Assembly (NCBI RefSeq): GCF_006538705.1
Contig: NZ_BJLP01000004.1
Location: 27,799-91,798, forward strand
From: Cellulomonas uda
GTDB lineage: Bacteria > Actinomycetota > Actinomycetes > Actinomycetales > Cellulomonadaceae
DNA length: 64,000 bases
Direction of reading: 5' to 3'
The position numbers and the translations under genes were made by a program. This document shows, piece after piece, positions 23,996-32,388 of this stretch; within the stretch, counting starts at the first letter, position 1, and each line of letters starts with the position of its first letter. A model generated the notes under the pieces. The model did not search any database and had not been told where the DNA came from. It saw nothing but the letters and a program-made list of their open reading frames with translations.

Positions 23996-24400
23996 ATGAC
24001 GACGCACGCGGATCCCCCGGGGCAGCGTTCGCTCGGTCAGCTCGTGAGCGACCTGAGCGAGCAGACCTCGCGGCTGGTGCGCGCCGAGATCCAGCTGGCC
24101 AAGACCGAGATCGCCGAGCGCGCGAAGCTGCTGGGCGCGGGTGCGGGGCTTCTCGCGGCCGCCGGCGTGCTCGCGCTCTACCTGCTCGCGGCGGTCCTGA
24201 TGACGCTCGTGATCGTGCTGGACCTCTGGATGCCCCTGTGGGTCGCCGCGCTCGTCGTGACGCTCCTGCTGCTCGTCGTGGTGGTGGTGCTCGCGCTCGT
24301 CGGGCTCAAGGCCGTCAAGAAGGGCTCCCCGCCCAGCCCGCAGGCCGCCATCGCGAGCGTGCAGGCGGACGTCGACGCCCTCAAGGGCGCCGCGTCGTGA
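23996..24400 (+). CDS. Phage-holin-family-like membrane protein (PF07332 type)
   Basis: The 134-aa protein (ATG at 23996, GAGGAGAGG upstream) has the typical start LGQLVSDLSEQTSRLVRAEIQLAKTEIAERAK, a helix that lies before two transmembrane segments (about 48-72 and 77-101), and a basic KAVKKG loop after them. This is the PF07332 holin-like group found widely on actinobacterial chromosomes near DUF3618 genes, as here. It may act in envelope stress or membrane organisation, but this is not established. Confidence 0.8.
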   Translation: MTTHADPPGQRSLGQLVSDLSEQTSRLVRAEIQLAKTEIAERAKLLGAGAGLLAAAGVLALYLLAAVLMTLVIVLDLWMPLWVAALVVTLLLLVVVVVLALVGLKAVKKGSPPSPQAAIASVQADVDALKGAAS

Positions 24401-24443
24401 GCGCGCCGCGACCCTGGACCGTGCCCCTGGAAGGAGACGCCCG

Positions 24444-24743
24444 ATGAGCGACGACAAGAGCGCACCGGAGCGGTTCACGACGCCCGCGATGCTCGCGGTC
24501 GAGGCGGACATCGCCGCGACGCGCCATCAGCTCGCCACGACCGTCGACGAGCTCACCGCGCGCCTGGCACCCCGCGCGCAGGCGGACGCGGCGATCGCCA
24601 CCGCGCGTCGGCTCGCGTCCGACGCGACCAGCCCGGGGGCCGACCCGGCCGACCGGGCGCACGCCCGCAAGGTGCTGGCCGGCGTGGGGGTGGGCGTGGC
24701 GTTCGTGACCGCGATCGTGGTGCTGCGGCTCGCCCGCCGCTGA
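24444..24743 (+). CDS. DUF3618 family protein
   Basis: The 99-aa protein (ATG at 24444, AAGGAGA upstream) has the DUF3618 core LAVEADIAATRHQLATTVDELTARLAPRAQ, and one C-terminal transmembrane helix (VLAGVGVGVAFVTAIVVLRLARR). It completes the three-gene unit with the holin-like genes, an arrangement that recurs in actinobacteria. Function is unknown. Confidence 0.85.
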   Translation: MSDDKSAPERFTTPAMLAVEADIAATRHQLATTVDELTARLAPRAQADAAIATARRLASDATSPGADPADRAHARKVLAGVGVGVAFVTAIVVLRLARR

Positions 24744-24810
24744 GCACCAGCACGACAGGCACCCGCACGACGAGCGCACGCGCACGACCGCGCGTCACGC
24801 CCGACGACGC

Positions 24811-24850
24811 ACGAGGACCCCGGACGCGGGCACGCGTCCGGGGTCCTCGT
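24811..24850. terminator. Strong bidirectional terminator
   Basis: Perfect 18-bp arms with a 4-nt loop between the convergent DUF3618 and bldC genes; it can serve both. Confidence 0.85.
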
Positions 24851-24881
24851 CGCTGCGGCGGGTGCGGACCCGCCGGCGGTG

Positions 24882-25085
24882 TCAGGAGACCCGCTGCTGC
24901 GGGATCCCCTCGAGCAGGGCCTGCACCTCGGACTCGAGGTAGCGGCGGTGCCCGCCGAGGGTGCGGATCGACGACAGCTTGCCGGCCTTGGCCCAGCGGG
25001 TCACGGTCTTCGGGTCGACACGGAACAGGGTTGCGACCTCGGACGGGGTGAGCAGGTTCTCGGACGTTGCGGGCTTGGCGGTCAT
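24882..25085 (-). CDS. bldC: BldC-family MerR-like transcriptional regulator
   Basis: The 67-aa protein starts at the ATG at 25085 with AGGAGG upstream. It is almost entirely a MerR-type winged helix: LLTPSEVATLFRVDPKTVTRWAKAGKLSSIRTLGGHRRY. This length and sequence match BldC, which in Streptomyces binds DNA cooperatively on direct repeats and controls the timing of development. In non-sporulating relatives its targets are unknown. A 538-nt gene-free region lies upstream. Confidence 0.92.
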   Translation of the reverse strand: MTAKPATSENLLTPSEVATLFRVDPKTVTRWAKAGKLSSIRTLGGHRRYLESEVQALLEGIPQQRVS

Positions 25086-25623
25086 GCGGATGCCTCCTGG
25101 CGGACGGGCGGCCGGGTGGGACTCCCCTCCCACCGGGGCCACCGGTGTGGTGGCTGGTGTGTCAGCACGGACCTGGATGCCGTTCGGACGACGTCCGCGC
25201 GGCCCGCACCATTAGCATGTGCGAACCCGGCATGCAGCGCATTCCGGGCTACGATTTCATTACGAAATAGTACATCTCGGCCCTGGGATCCGACGACTCG
25301 GCAGGCCAGCGCCCGCATCACCCACACTAAACCGGGCGATTCGCCCATGCGAGACGAGGCGGTCTCGACCCCGGAAGGCCGCGCCGCCGCGCGCCCCCGG
25401 GCCCGGTGTCGCACGCGGGCGCACGACGCCGCCCCCGCGCTCCGCCCGACACGGTGTCGGACCGGTGCGCCCTGAGTGAACGTGATGCGAGTCGCCCTCC
25501 CGTGAGTGGCCGGAACAACTGAGTTCCATGTAGCGTTACGGCACGAACAGACGATTCAGCACCCCGGGGCCGCACGTGTGAGCACGGTGCCGCCCCGCTT
25601 CCACGTTAGAGGGGGTCGATGCC
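25086..25623. promoter_or_regulatory. Long divergent intergenic region of bldC and DUF3073
   Basis: No convincing gene is present. The middle (about 25205-25275) is the most AT-rich stretch nearby and includes ATTTC-N5-GAAAT (25254-25268) and several TA-rich -10-like boxes on both strands. Just before the DUF3073 gene GTTAGAGGGGG provides a ribosome binding site. The region likely holds separate promoters and regulator sites for both genes. Confidence 0.5.
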
Positions 25624-25827
25624 ATGGGGCGCGGCCGTCAGAAGGCTAAGCAGACGAAGGTGGCCCGGGAGCTGAAGTACTTCAGCCCGGAGACCAACTA
25701 CCGAGCCCTCGAGCAGGAGCTGGCGTCTCGCAACCACGATCCCGTGGACCGTCGCGGTGTGGCCGCGCTGGACACCGAGGACGAGCCTCCCGAGGACTAC
25801 CGCCGCTGGCTCGACGACGAGCGGTGA
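25624..25827 (+). CDS. DUF3073 family protein
   Basis: The 67-aa protein begins MGRGRQKAKQTKVARELKYFSPETNY, which is the family signature, followed by an acidic tail ending DEPPEDYRRWLDDER. The basic head and acidic tail suggest an RNA- or ribosome-linked role, but none is proven. The gene lies next to purM-purF and bldC in many actinobacteria, as here. Confidence 0.9.
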   Translation: MGRGRQKAKQTKVARELKYFSPETNYRALEQELASRNHDPVDRRGVAALDTEDEPPEDYRRWLDDER

Positions 25828-25967
25828 CCCCCGCGGTGCCGGGGCGCTGAGCGCGCACCTGCCACGCTCGTCGTCCTCCGACTCCCGCTGACGTCTGTCT
25901 CGTCGACGGCCCTCGTCGTCGACCTTCGCTGACGTCTCACGTCGGTGCGTCTCGTCGTCGACTCTCG

Positions 25968-26032
25968 TTCACGAGTAGTGCTGACGAGTCGTGCTCACGA
26001 GTCGTGCTGACGAGTCGTGCTGACGAGTCGTG
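25968..26032 (+). repeat. Five tandem 13-bp repeats
   Basis: The unit CTGACGAGTCGTG occurs three times exactly and twice with one to three changes, directly after each other, downstream of DUF3073 and before the terminator. Related CTGACGTC words precede it from 25889. Confidence 0.8.
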
Positions 26033-26035
26033 CTG

Positions 26036-26066
26036 ACGGCGCTGCGGGTGAGCCCCGCAGCGCCGT
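26036..26066. terminator. Bidirectional terminator between DUF3073 and purM
   Basis: Perfect 13-bp arms (26036-26048 and 26054-26066) with a 5-nt loop, 7 nt past the purM stop. Confidence 0.8.
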
Positions 26067-26073
26067 TCACGCG

Positions 26074-27207
26074 TCAGCGGGTGCGGTACTCCCCGGTCAG
26101 GCTCACGGCGCCGCCCTCGACGCCCTTGGTCCCGGAGACGAACCCGGGCGCACCGACGACGTCGCGCTCACCGGCCGCGCGCACGGCCCCGAGCTCCCAC
26201 GCGGGCAGACCGAGCTCGCCGGCGTGCGCGAGCACCCCGTCGACCGCGTCGGCCGCGACGACCGCGACCATGCCGACGCCCAGGTTGAGCGTGCCCTCGA
26301 GGTCCGTCCACGGCACCTGACCCAGGCTCTGCACCATCGAGAACACCGGCGGCACGAGCCAGCCGCCACGGTCGACGTCCGCGACCAGCCCGGCCGGCAG
26401 GATGCGCGCGACGTTCGCCGCGAGCCCGCCGCCCGTGACGTGGCTGAACGCGTGCACCCCCGCCGTGCCCGCACGGCGGGCGATCGCCAGGCAGTCGGAC
26501 GCGTACACGCGCGTCGGCTCGAGCAGCTCCTCGCCGAGGGTGCGGCCCAGCTCGTCGACGTGCCGCTCGAGGCCCCAGCCCGCCTGGCGCACGACCGCGC
26601 GCACGAGCGAGTAGCCGTTGGAGTGCAGGCCGGACGACGCGAACGCCACCAGCACGTCGCCCGCGCGCACCCGCTCCGGGCCGAGCAGCTCGTCGGCCTC
26701 GACGACGCCCGTCGCGGCGCCCGCCACGTCGTACTCGTCGGGTGCCAGCAGGCCGGGGTGCTCCGCGGTCTCGCCACCGACGAGCGCGGTGCCCGCGACC
26801 CGGCACGCGTCCGCGATGCCGCGCACGACGTCCGCGATCCGCTCCGGCACCACGCGACCCGTGGCGATGTAGTCGGTCATGAACAGCGGCTCGGCGCCGA
26901 CCACCACGATGTCGTCGACGACCATGCCCACCAGGTCGAATCCGATGGTGTGGTGCACGTCGAGCGCCTGCGCGATCGCGACCTTGGTGCCCACGCCGTC
27001 GGTCGACGTCGCGAGCAGCGGCTTGCGGTAGCGCGTGAGGAAGCTCGCGTCGTACAGACCCGCGAAGCCGCCGACCCCGCCGAGGACACGCGGACCGTGC
27101 GTCGCGCGCACGGCGTCCTTCATGAGCTCGACGGCCTTGTCGCCCGCCTCCGTGTCGACGCCCGCCGCGGCGTACGTCAGCGGGGCGTTCTCGTCGGGCT
27201 GGGTCAC
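26074..27207 (-). CDS. purM: Phosphoribosylformylglycinamidine cyclo-ligase (AIR synthetase)
   Basis: The 377-aa protein starts at the GTG at 27207 behind TTGGAG. It has TYAAAGVDTEAGDKAVELMK, the substrate loop STDGVGTKV, FDLVGMVVDDIVVVGAEPLFMTDY and HVTGGGLAANVARILP, all conserved in PurM. It makes AIR from FGAM with ATP, step five of purine synthesis. It follows purF in the same direction with 71 nt between, so the two form an operon. The upstream frame that extends beyond the GTG is not needed. Confidence 0.95.
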   Translation of the reverse strand: MTQPDENAPLTYAAAGVDTEAGDKAVELMKDAVRATHGPRVLGGVGGFAGLYDASFLTRYRKPLLATSTDGVGTKVAIAQALDVHHTIGFDLVGMVVDDIVVVGAEPLFMTDYIATGRVVPERIADVVRGIADACRVAGTALVGGETAEHPGLLAPDEYDVAGAATGVVEADELLGPERVRAGDVLVAFASSGLHSNGYSLVRAVVRQAGWGLERHVDELGRTLGEELLEPTRVYASDCLAIARRAGTAGVHAFSHVTGGGLAANVARILPAGLVADVDRGGWLVPPVFSMVQSLGQVPWTDLEGTLNLGVGMVAVVAADAVDGVLAHAGELGLPAWELGAVRAAGERDVVGAPGFVSGTKGVEGGAVSLTGEYRTR

Positions 27208-27278
27208 GGGCGCTCCAAGGGTGGTCGGGTCGGCCGCGGACGCGCGGGGCGCGGCGCGACGGCCGGGGTTCGGCGGGG

Positions 27279-28826
27279 TCAGGGGTGGTCGAGCGCCGTG
27301 GCGCCGCCCGCTCCCGGGATGATCGCGACGAGGCCGTCCTCGGGGGCACCGAGGGGCAGCTCGTTCTGCTCGAGCAGGTGCTTGCCGAGCTGGTCGGCCG
27401 ACGGGAGCTCGATGGGGTACCGGCCCGAGAAGCACGCGGTGCACAGCTGGCTCGCGGGCTGCTCGGTCGCCTCGATGAGGGACCTCTCGGAGATGTAGCC
27501 GAGGGAGTCCGCTCCGAGCGACGCGCCGATCTCGTCGGGCGTGAGGCCGTTGGCGATGAGCTCGGCACGGCTGGCGAAGTCGATCCCGTAGAAGCAGGGC
27601 CACTTCACGGGCGGCGACGAGATCCGCACGTGCACCTCGGCCGCACCCGCCTCCCGCAGCATGCGGATGAGCGCGCGCTGGGTGTTCCCGCGCACGATCG
27701 AGTCGTCCACGACGACGAGGCGCTTGCCGCGGATGATCTCGCGCAGCGGGTTGAGCTTGAGCCGGATGCCGAGCTGGCGCAGGGTCTGCGACGGCTGGAT
27801 GAACGTGCGGCCCACGTACGCGTTCTTGGTCAGGCCCTGCCCGAACGGGATGCCCGACTGCTGCGCGTAGCCGACCGCGGCGGGCGTGCCCGACTCGGGG
27901 ACCGGGATGACGAGGTCCGCCTCGACCGGGTGCTCGACGGCGAGGCGACGCCCCATCTCGACGCGCGCGGCGTGCACCGAGCGGCCCGAGATCGTGGTGT
28001 CCGGCCGCGCGAGGTACACGTACTCGAAGATGCAGCCCGCCCGCTCGGGCGTCGCGAACTTCGTCGACCGCAGGCCGTCGGAGTCGATCGCGATGAACTC
28101 GCCCGGCTCGACCTCGCGCACGAAGCTCGCGCCGACGATGTCGAGCGCCGGCGTCTCCGACGCCACGACCCACCCGCGCTCCAGACGGCCCAGCACGAGC
28201 GGGCGCACGCCCTGCGGGTCACGCGCCGCGTACAGCGTGCGCTCGTCCATGAAGACGAGCGAGAACGCGCCGCGCAGGCGCGGCAGGACCTCGAGCGCGG
28301 TGGCCTCGAGCGTGTGGTCCGGGTCCCCCGCGAGCAGCGCGGTGATGAGCGCCGTGTCGGTGGTGTTGCCGCGGGCGAGCTCGCCGCGCCGCTGGCTGCC
28401 GTACCGCTCCGCGACGAGCTCGACGAGCTCCGCGGTGTTCGTCAGGTTGCCGTTGTGGCCGAGCGCGACGGTGCCGGCGGCCGTGGGGCCGAGCGTCGGC
28501 TGGGCGTTCTCCCAGTTGCTCGCGCCGGTGGTGGAGTACCGCGCGTGCCCGATGGCGATGTGCCCCTGCAGGGCGTTGAGGGCCGTCTCGTCGAACACCT
28601 GCGAGACCAGGCCCATGTCCTTGTAGACCAGGAGCTGGCTGCCGTTGCTCGTCGCGATGCCCGCGGACTCCTGGCCGCGGTGCTGCAGCGCGTAGAGGCC
28701 GAAGTAGGTGAGCTTGGCGACCTCCTCGCCCGGTGCCCAGACACCGAAGACGCCGCAGGCGTCCTGGGGGCCTTTCTCGTCCGGGAGGAGGTCGTGGTTC
28801 AGTCGTCCGTCAGCGCGGGGGGCCAC
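27279..28826 (-). CDS. purF: Amidophosphoribosyltransferase
   Basis: The 515-aa precursor starts at the GTG at 28826. A propeptide of 23 residues precedes the catalytic N-terminal cysteine (DACGVFGVW), which releases ammonia from glutamine. The PRPP-binding loop VVVDDSIVRGNT and the C-terminal CTACFSGRYPIELP, one of the cysteine ligands of the Fe-S cluster in B. subtilis-type enzymes, are present. It catalyses the first committed step of purine synthesis. It precedes purM in one operon. Confidence 0.95.
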   Translation of the reverse strand: MAPRADGRLNHDLLPDEKGPQDACGVFGVWAPGEEVAKLTYFGLYALQHRGQESAGIATSNGSQLLVYKDMGLVSQVFDETALNALQGHIAIGHARYSTTGASNWENAQPTLGPTAAGTVALGHNGNLTNTAELVELVAERYGSQRRGELARGNTTDTALITALLAGDPDHTLEATALEVLPRLRGAFSLVFMDERTLYAARDPQGVRPLVLGRLERGWVVASETPALDIVGASFVREVEPGEFIAIDSDGLRSTKFATPERAGCIFEYVYLARPDTTISGRSVHAARVEMGRRLAVEHPVEADLVIPVPESGTPAAVGYAQQSGIPFGQGLTKNAYVGRTFIQPSQTLRQLGIRLKLNPLREIIRGKRLVVVDDSIVRGNTQRALIRMLREAGAAEVHVRISSPPVKWPCFYGIDFASRAELIANGLTPDEIGASLGADSLGYISERSLIEATEQPASQLCTACFSGRYPIELPSADQLGKHLLEQNELPLGAPEDGLVAIIPGAGGATALDHP

Positions 28827-28887
28827 GCGTCCATGGTCGCACACCGACCGCGGACGCATGGCCCCCCGTTCACCTGTCGTCAGGTGG

Positions 28888-30261
28888 TCACCACTTGGCG
28901 TTGCGCGCGAGCTCCAGGGCCATGTCCTGCCACCACTGGCCGGCGGCCGGGCCGCCGTTGCACGTGCCGTCCGACTCACCCGGCAGCTTGACCCACAGCA
29001 GGGCGTCGAGGCCCGTCGAGTCGTTCACCAGGCGCGGCTTGTCGCCGAGCGCGCGACCGCGCGGGTTGCACCACTCGCCGTTCGAGCCGTTGCCGTTGCG
29101 CGAGGTGTCGATGACGTAGCCCTTGCCGCCGAGGCGCTGCGAGATCTGCTCGCCGTACTGCTGCGACGCGGACGTCGTCTGGTAGTTCGACGTGTTGAGC
29201 GCGAAGCCCACCGCGTACTGGAAGCCGATCTGGTTCAGACGGTTCACGGCGGTGTCCACCGACAGCCAGCCGGAGTGGCCCGCGTCGATGTAGACGCGGC
29301 CGCCGGCCTGCGTGAGCGACTTCGCCGCGTACCGCAGGAAGCCGACGCGGTCACCCTGACCGCCGCAGTCACCGAGCTGGGCGAGCGCGTCTGGCTCGAG
29401 GATCACGATCGGCTTGCCGACGATGCCGCTCGCGACCGTGTCGATCCACTGCGCGTACTCGCTCTCGGCGACGCCGCCGCCCGAGTACGAGCCGCAGTCG
29501 CGGCCCGGGATCGCGTAGATGACGACCGACACCGTCTTGCCGGCGGCCGAGGCGCGGCTCGTGGCGTCACGCATCTGCTGCTGCGACACCGACGGGCTGT
29601 TCCAGTTGCCGATCCACACCGACTGGGGGGTCAGCGCGATCTTGGCCAGGAGGTCCTTGGTGCTGCCGGAGGCAGCCTGCCAGGCGGCGTACGACTGGTT
29701 CTCGGTGTCGACGTACAGGTCACCCGACGGCTGCGGGTTCTGCGTGGGGCCCTGGGTCGGTCCCTGCGTCGGACCCTGCGTGGGGCCCTGGGTCGGTCCC
29801 TGCGTGGGGCCCTGGGTCGGACCCTGCGTGGGGCCCTGCGTCGGGGTGACGGTGCCCGTGCACGTCACGCCGTTGACCGTGAACGACGTCGGCACCGGGT
29901 TCGAGTCGGTGAACGAGCCGATGAAGCCGAACTGGGTCGACGCACCCGTGCCGAGCGAGCCGTTCCAGCCGATGCTCGACGCGGAGACGCGCGAGCCGCT
30001 CGTCGTGACGTTCGCGTTCCACGACTGCGAGACGCGCTGGCCCGAGGACGGGAACGTCCACGCGACGGTCCACGACGAGAGCGGGGACCCCAGGTTGGTG
30101 ATCTTGACGTCGCCCTGGAACCCGGAGTTCCACTGGCTCTGGACGGTGTAGTCGACGCGGCAGCCGTCGGCTGCGCTCGCGGTGCTCGCGACGGCCGTGA
30201 GGCCTGTGACGGACAACGCTGCGGCGGTCAGCAGCGCGGACGCGGTTCTGCGGGCGGACAT
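28888..30261 (-). CDS. cenA: Secreted CBM2-GH6 endoglucanase, CenA-like
   Basis: The 457-aa precursor starts at the ATG at 30261 with GAGGAG upstream. A signal peptide ends at ASAADG, a CBM2 ([25 protein letters not shown]) covers about residues 32-137, a linker of nine or so PTQG units follows, and the GH6 domain spans about 180-457. GH6 active-site elements are present: IPGRDCGSYS, ILEPDALAQLGDC with the acid Asp, and DTSRNGNGSNGEWCN. The four disulfide cysteines are all there. This is the layout of CenA of Cellulomonas fimi. It cuts beta-1,4-glucan outside the cell. The PTQG linker is coded by 12-bp tandem DNA repeats that may vary in number. Confidence 0.93.
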   Translation of the reverse strand: MSARRTASALLTAAALSVTGLTAVASTASAADGCRVDYTVQSQWNSGFQGDVKITNLGSPLSSWTVAWTFPSSGQRVSQSWNANVTTSGSRVSASSIGWNGSLGTGASTQFGFIGSFTDSNPVPTSFTVNGVTCTGTVTPTQGPTQGPTQGPTQGPTQGPTQGPTQGPTQGPTQNPQPSGDLYVDTENQSYAAWQAASGSTKDLLAKIALTPQSVWIGNWNSPSVSQQQMRDATSRASAAGKTVSVVIYAIPGRDCGSYSGGGVAESEYAQWIDTVASGIVGKPIVILEPDALAQLGDCGGQGDRVGFLRYAAKSLTQAGGRVYIDAGHSGWLSVDTAVNRLNQIGFQYAVGFALNTSNYQTTSASQQYGEQISQRLGGKGYVIDTSRNGNGSNGEWCNPRGRALGDKPRLVNDSTGLDALLWVKLPGESDGTCNGGPAAGQWWQDMALELARNAKW

Positions 30262-30515
30262 GGATGCTCCTCGGGCTGGCGGACACGGGCACCGGACCCA
30301 GGGCGCGTCCGGCGGACACGCTGCGGCACGTGCGCTGCCGCTGCGCGTCGACGTCGACGTCGATGCGCGAGCACGCCCCTGGGCCGGTAGCGACCAGGCA
30401 ACCCGACGTCCACCCGCCCCGGCCACACCGGGCGGTCGCCCACATCGTTTAAGTGCAGGTCAGCCGCGCCGCGTCCCGCCGCAGCACGGACGCGCGGCAC
30501 GGGACCGGTCCCGGG

Positions 30516-30896
30516 TCAGCCCAGCGGGTCGCGGCTGCGCCGGTCCGCGCGGACCGCCAACGCCCCGCCGACGAACCCGCCGACGACCGCACCCGCGGTC
30601 CCCATCACCAGCCGGATCGAGCCCTGCCCGTCGAGGAACGAGATGAAGCCCGTCCCCGACGCCACGTCGGACGAGCCCGTGCCGTCCGAGCCCGCACCCA
30701 GGAACAGCGTGAGCAGCAGCCCGACGACGACGCCGACGAGCGCACCCGCGACGATGAACACCCCGTACTTGGGCGCCCGCCGCACCCGCGCGGGCACCGC
30801 GAGGCGCACGAGCTCGTCCTCCGAGGGGGCCGGCTCACCGCCCTGGGGCGTCACGGGCTCGTCGGGGCGCTGGGGGTCCTGCGGGTCGTGCGACAC
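30516..30896 (-). CDS. Small two-helix membrane protein
   Basis: The 126-aa protein has an acidic N-terminus (SHDPQDPQRPDEPV), one membrane helix at about 45-67 (YGVFIVAGALVGVVVGLLLTLFLG) and a second at about 95-115. It resembles the small conserved membrane protein found next to purF and the SCP-2-like gene in many actinobacteria. Function unknown. A CGGGACCGGTCCCG palindrome just past its stop (30498-30511) may act as terminator. Confidence 0.65.
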   Translation of the reverse strand: MSHDPQDPQRPDEPVTPQGGEPAPSEDELVRLAVPARVRRAPKYGVFIVAGALVGVVVGLLLTLFLGAGSDGTGSSDVASGTGFISFLDGQGSIRLVMGTAGAVVGGFVGGALAVRADRRSRDPLG

Positions 30897-30946
30897 CCCG
30901 CGATCCTAGGTCAGCCCGCCGCGGGTCCCGGCTCGCGCCGGGCCGG

Positions 30947-31327
30947 TCAGCGGCCCGGGCGCTCGCGCGCCGCCTGGAGCGGCAGCCAGTCCGCGAGGTC
31001 CGCGCGCTCGCCCGACGCGCGCACCCGGGCGTCGCGCACCGCGTCGTCCCACGTCAGCGCGCCGGTCGCGAGCTCGAGCCACGTCTGCGGGTCCATCTCG
31101 ACGACGTTCGGCGGCGTCCCGCGCGTGTGCCGCGGCCCTGCGACGGCCTGCACCGCACCGTCCGGTGGCACCCGCACCTCGACGGTGTGCCCGGGCGCGA
31201 CGTCCGCGAGCTCCTCGAGCGTGAACCGCACGGCCGTGCGCCGGGTCGGGACCGACGAGGGGTCCGCTCGCCACGCGGCGAGCGCCGCACGTCCCGTGGC
31301 GGGATCGGTTCGACGGCGAGGAGGCAC
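30947..31327 (-). CDS. Sterol-carrier-like (SCP-2 family) protein
   Basis: The 126-aa protein starts at the GTG at 31327. The sequence VRFTLEELADVAPGHTVEVRVPPDGAVQAVAGPRHTRGTPPNVVEMDPQTWLELATGALTWDDAV matches the SCP-2-like family kept close to purF in actinobacteria. It is cytoplasmic and may bind lipids. It lies 50 nt upstream of the membrane-protein gene in the same direction. Confidence 0.8.
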   Translation of the reverse strand: MPPRRRTDPATGRAALAAWRADPSSVPTRRTAVRFTLEELADVAPGHTVEVRVPPDGAVQAVAGPRHTRGTPPNVVEMDPQTWLELATGALTWDDAVRDARVRASGERADLADWLPLQAARERPGR

Positions 31328-31374
31328 CCCGCGATTCTCCCCCACCGCCGGGTGCCACGGCCCGGTGGCCCGGC

Positions 31375-32208
31375 TCAGGTCGCGTTGCGCACGAGCTCGA
31401 GCGCGATCTCCTGCCACCACGCGCCGGCCGCCGGCCCGCCGTTGCCGGTGCCGTCCGACTCGCCCGGGGGCTTGACCCACAGCAGCGCGTCGCACGCCGT
31501 GCCGTCGTCGACCAGCCGCGGCAGGTCACCGACCGCGCGGCCGCGCGCGTTGCACCACTCCCCGTCGCTCCCGCGGCCGTTGCGGGAGGTGTCGACGACG
31601 AACCGCAGGTCCAGCTCGGCGCAGATCGCCTCGCCGTACCCGCGCTCGTCGGCCGTCCACTGGTAGTTCGAGGTGTTCAGGGCGATGCCCGTCAGGTGCT
31701 GCGTGCCCACCAGCTCGACGCGCCGCACCACCTCCCGCGGCGTCAGCCACGACGAGTGGCCCGCGTCGAGGTAGACGCGCGCACCGGCGTCGTGCAGCAC
31801 CTGCGCGGCGTCCGCGAGGTACGCGACGCGGTCGCCCTGGTGGTCCCCGGCCCCGAGCTGCGGCAGCGCGTCCGGCTCGAGCACGACGATCGGCGCACCG
31901 CAGATGCCGGCGGCCACCTCCCGCACCCACTGCCCGTACCGCTCCGCCGGGGCACCGCCCGCTGAGTAGTGCCCGCAGTCGCGGCCGGGGATCGCGTACA
32001 CCGCCAGGACCGCCGTGCTGCCCTCGTCGTCCGCGGCACGGGTGAGCTCGCGGACCTGCTCGCGCGTCGCGTCCGGGTCGGACGGGTCGTCGAGCCACGT
32101 GGCCTGCGGGGTCGTCGCGAGCAGCTCGAGCGCGGCTCGCTCCGCGCCGTGCGACGCCTGCCAGGCCGCGTACGCCTTCGTCCGGGTGCTGAGGTAGAGG
32201 CCGGTCAC
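31375..32208 (-). CDS. GH6 family protein without signal peptide, probably cytoplasmic
   Basis: From the GTG at 32208 (AGGA upstream) the 277-aa product is a bare GH6 domain that begins VTGLYLSTRTKAYAAWQ. No frame upstream adds a signal peptide. Catalytic elements are kept (IPGRDCGHYS, VLEPDALPQLG, DTSRNGRGSDGEWCN, KPPGESDG). Of the four conserved disulfide cysteines only one of each pair remains: LGDC is LGAG here and GTCNGG is GTGNGG. Loss of both disulfides fits a reducing cytoplasmic location. It might split imported cello-oligosaccharides. A CebR-type box lies 66 nt upstream. No catalytic proof is possible from sequence. Confidence 0.85.
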   Translation of the reverse strand: MTGLYLSTRTKAYAAWQASHGAERAALELLATTPQATWLDDPSDPDATREQVRELTRAADDEGSTAVLAVYAIPGRDCGHYSAGGAPAERYGQWVREVAAGICGAPIVVLEPDALPQLGAGDHQGDRVAYLADAAQVLHDAGARVYLDAGHSSWLTPREVVRRVELVGTQHLTGIALNTSNYQWTADERGYGEAICAELDLRFVVDTSRNGRGSDGEWCNARGRAVGDLPRLVDDGTACDALLWVKPPGESDGTGNGGPAAGAWWQEIALELVRNAT

Positions 32209-32274
32209 CGCTCGTCCTGTCGTCGCGCTATCTCGGTCCGGGTCGGGACGGTTCGCGCGCCGGCTCCGCCGGTG

Positions 32275-32288
32275 TGGGAGCGCTCCGA
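32275..32288. promoter_or_regulatory. CebR-type operator
   Basis: TGGGAGCGCTCCGA matches the known CebR/CelR box TGGGAGCGCTCCCA except at one base. CebR represses cellulose-use genes until cellobiose or cellotriose is taken up. It is the only such box I found in the window. Confidence 0.75.
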
Positions 32289-32388
32289 CACGAGCAGCAG
32301 CCTGGTCGACCGCGGGGCTCCTGCCCGTAGGCCCAAGGTCCGTCGCCCGTTCGCCAGCCCGCACCGGCCCGGGCGGGAGGCGCCGCCG

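Noticed and set aside
23395..24743. A prophage lysis cassette
   Set aside because: Holin-like labels come from family names only; no endolysin or phage gene is near and the DUF3618 neighbour is a normal chromosomal pattern.
30498..30511. CGGGACCGGTCCCG as a CebR-like operator for the CenA-like gene
   Set aside because: It is a palindrome but does not match the CebR box and lies more than 230 nt upstream, right after the stop of another gene; a terminator is more likely.
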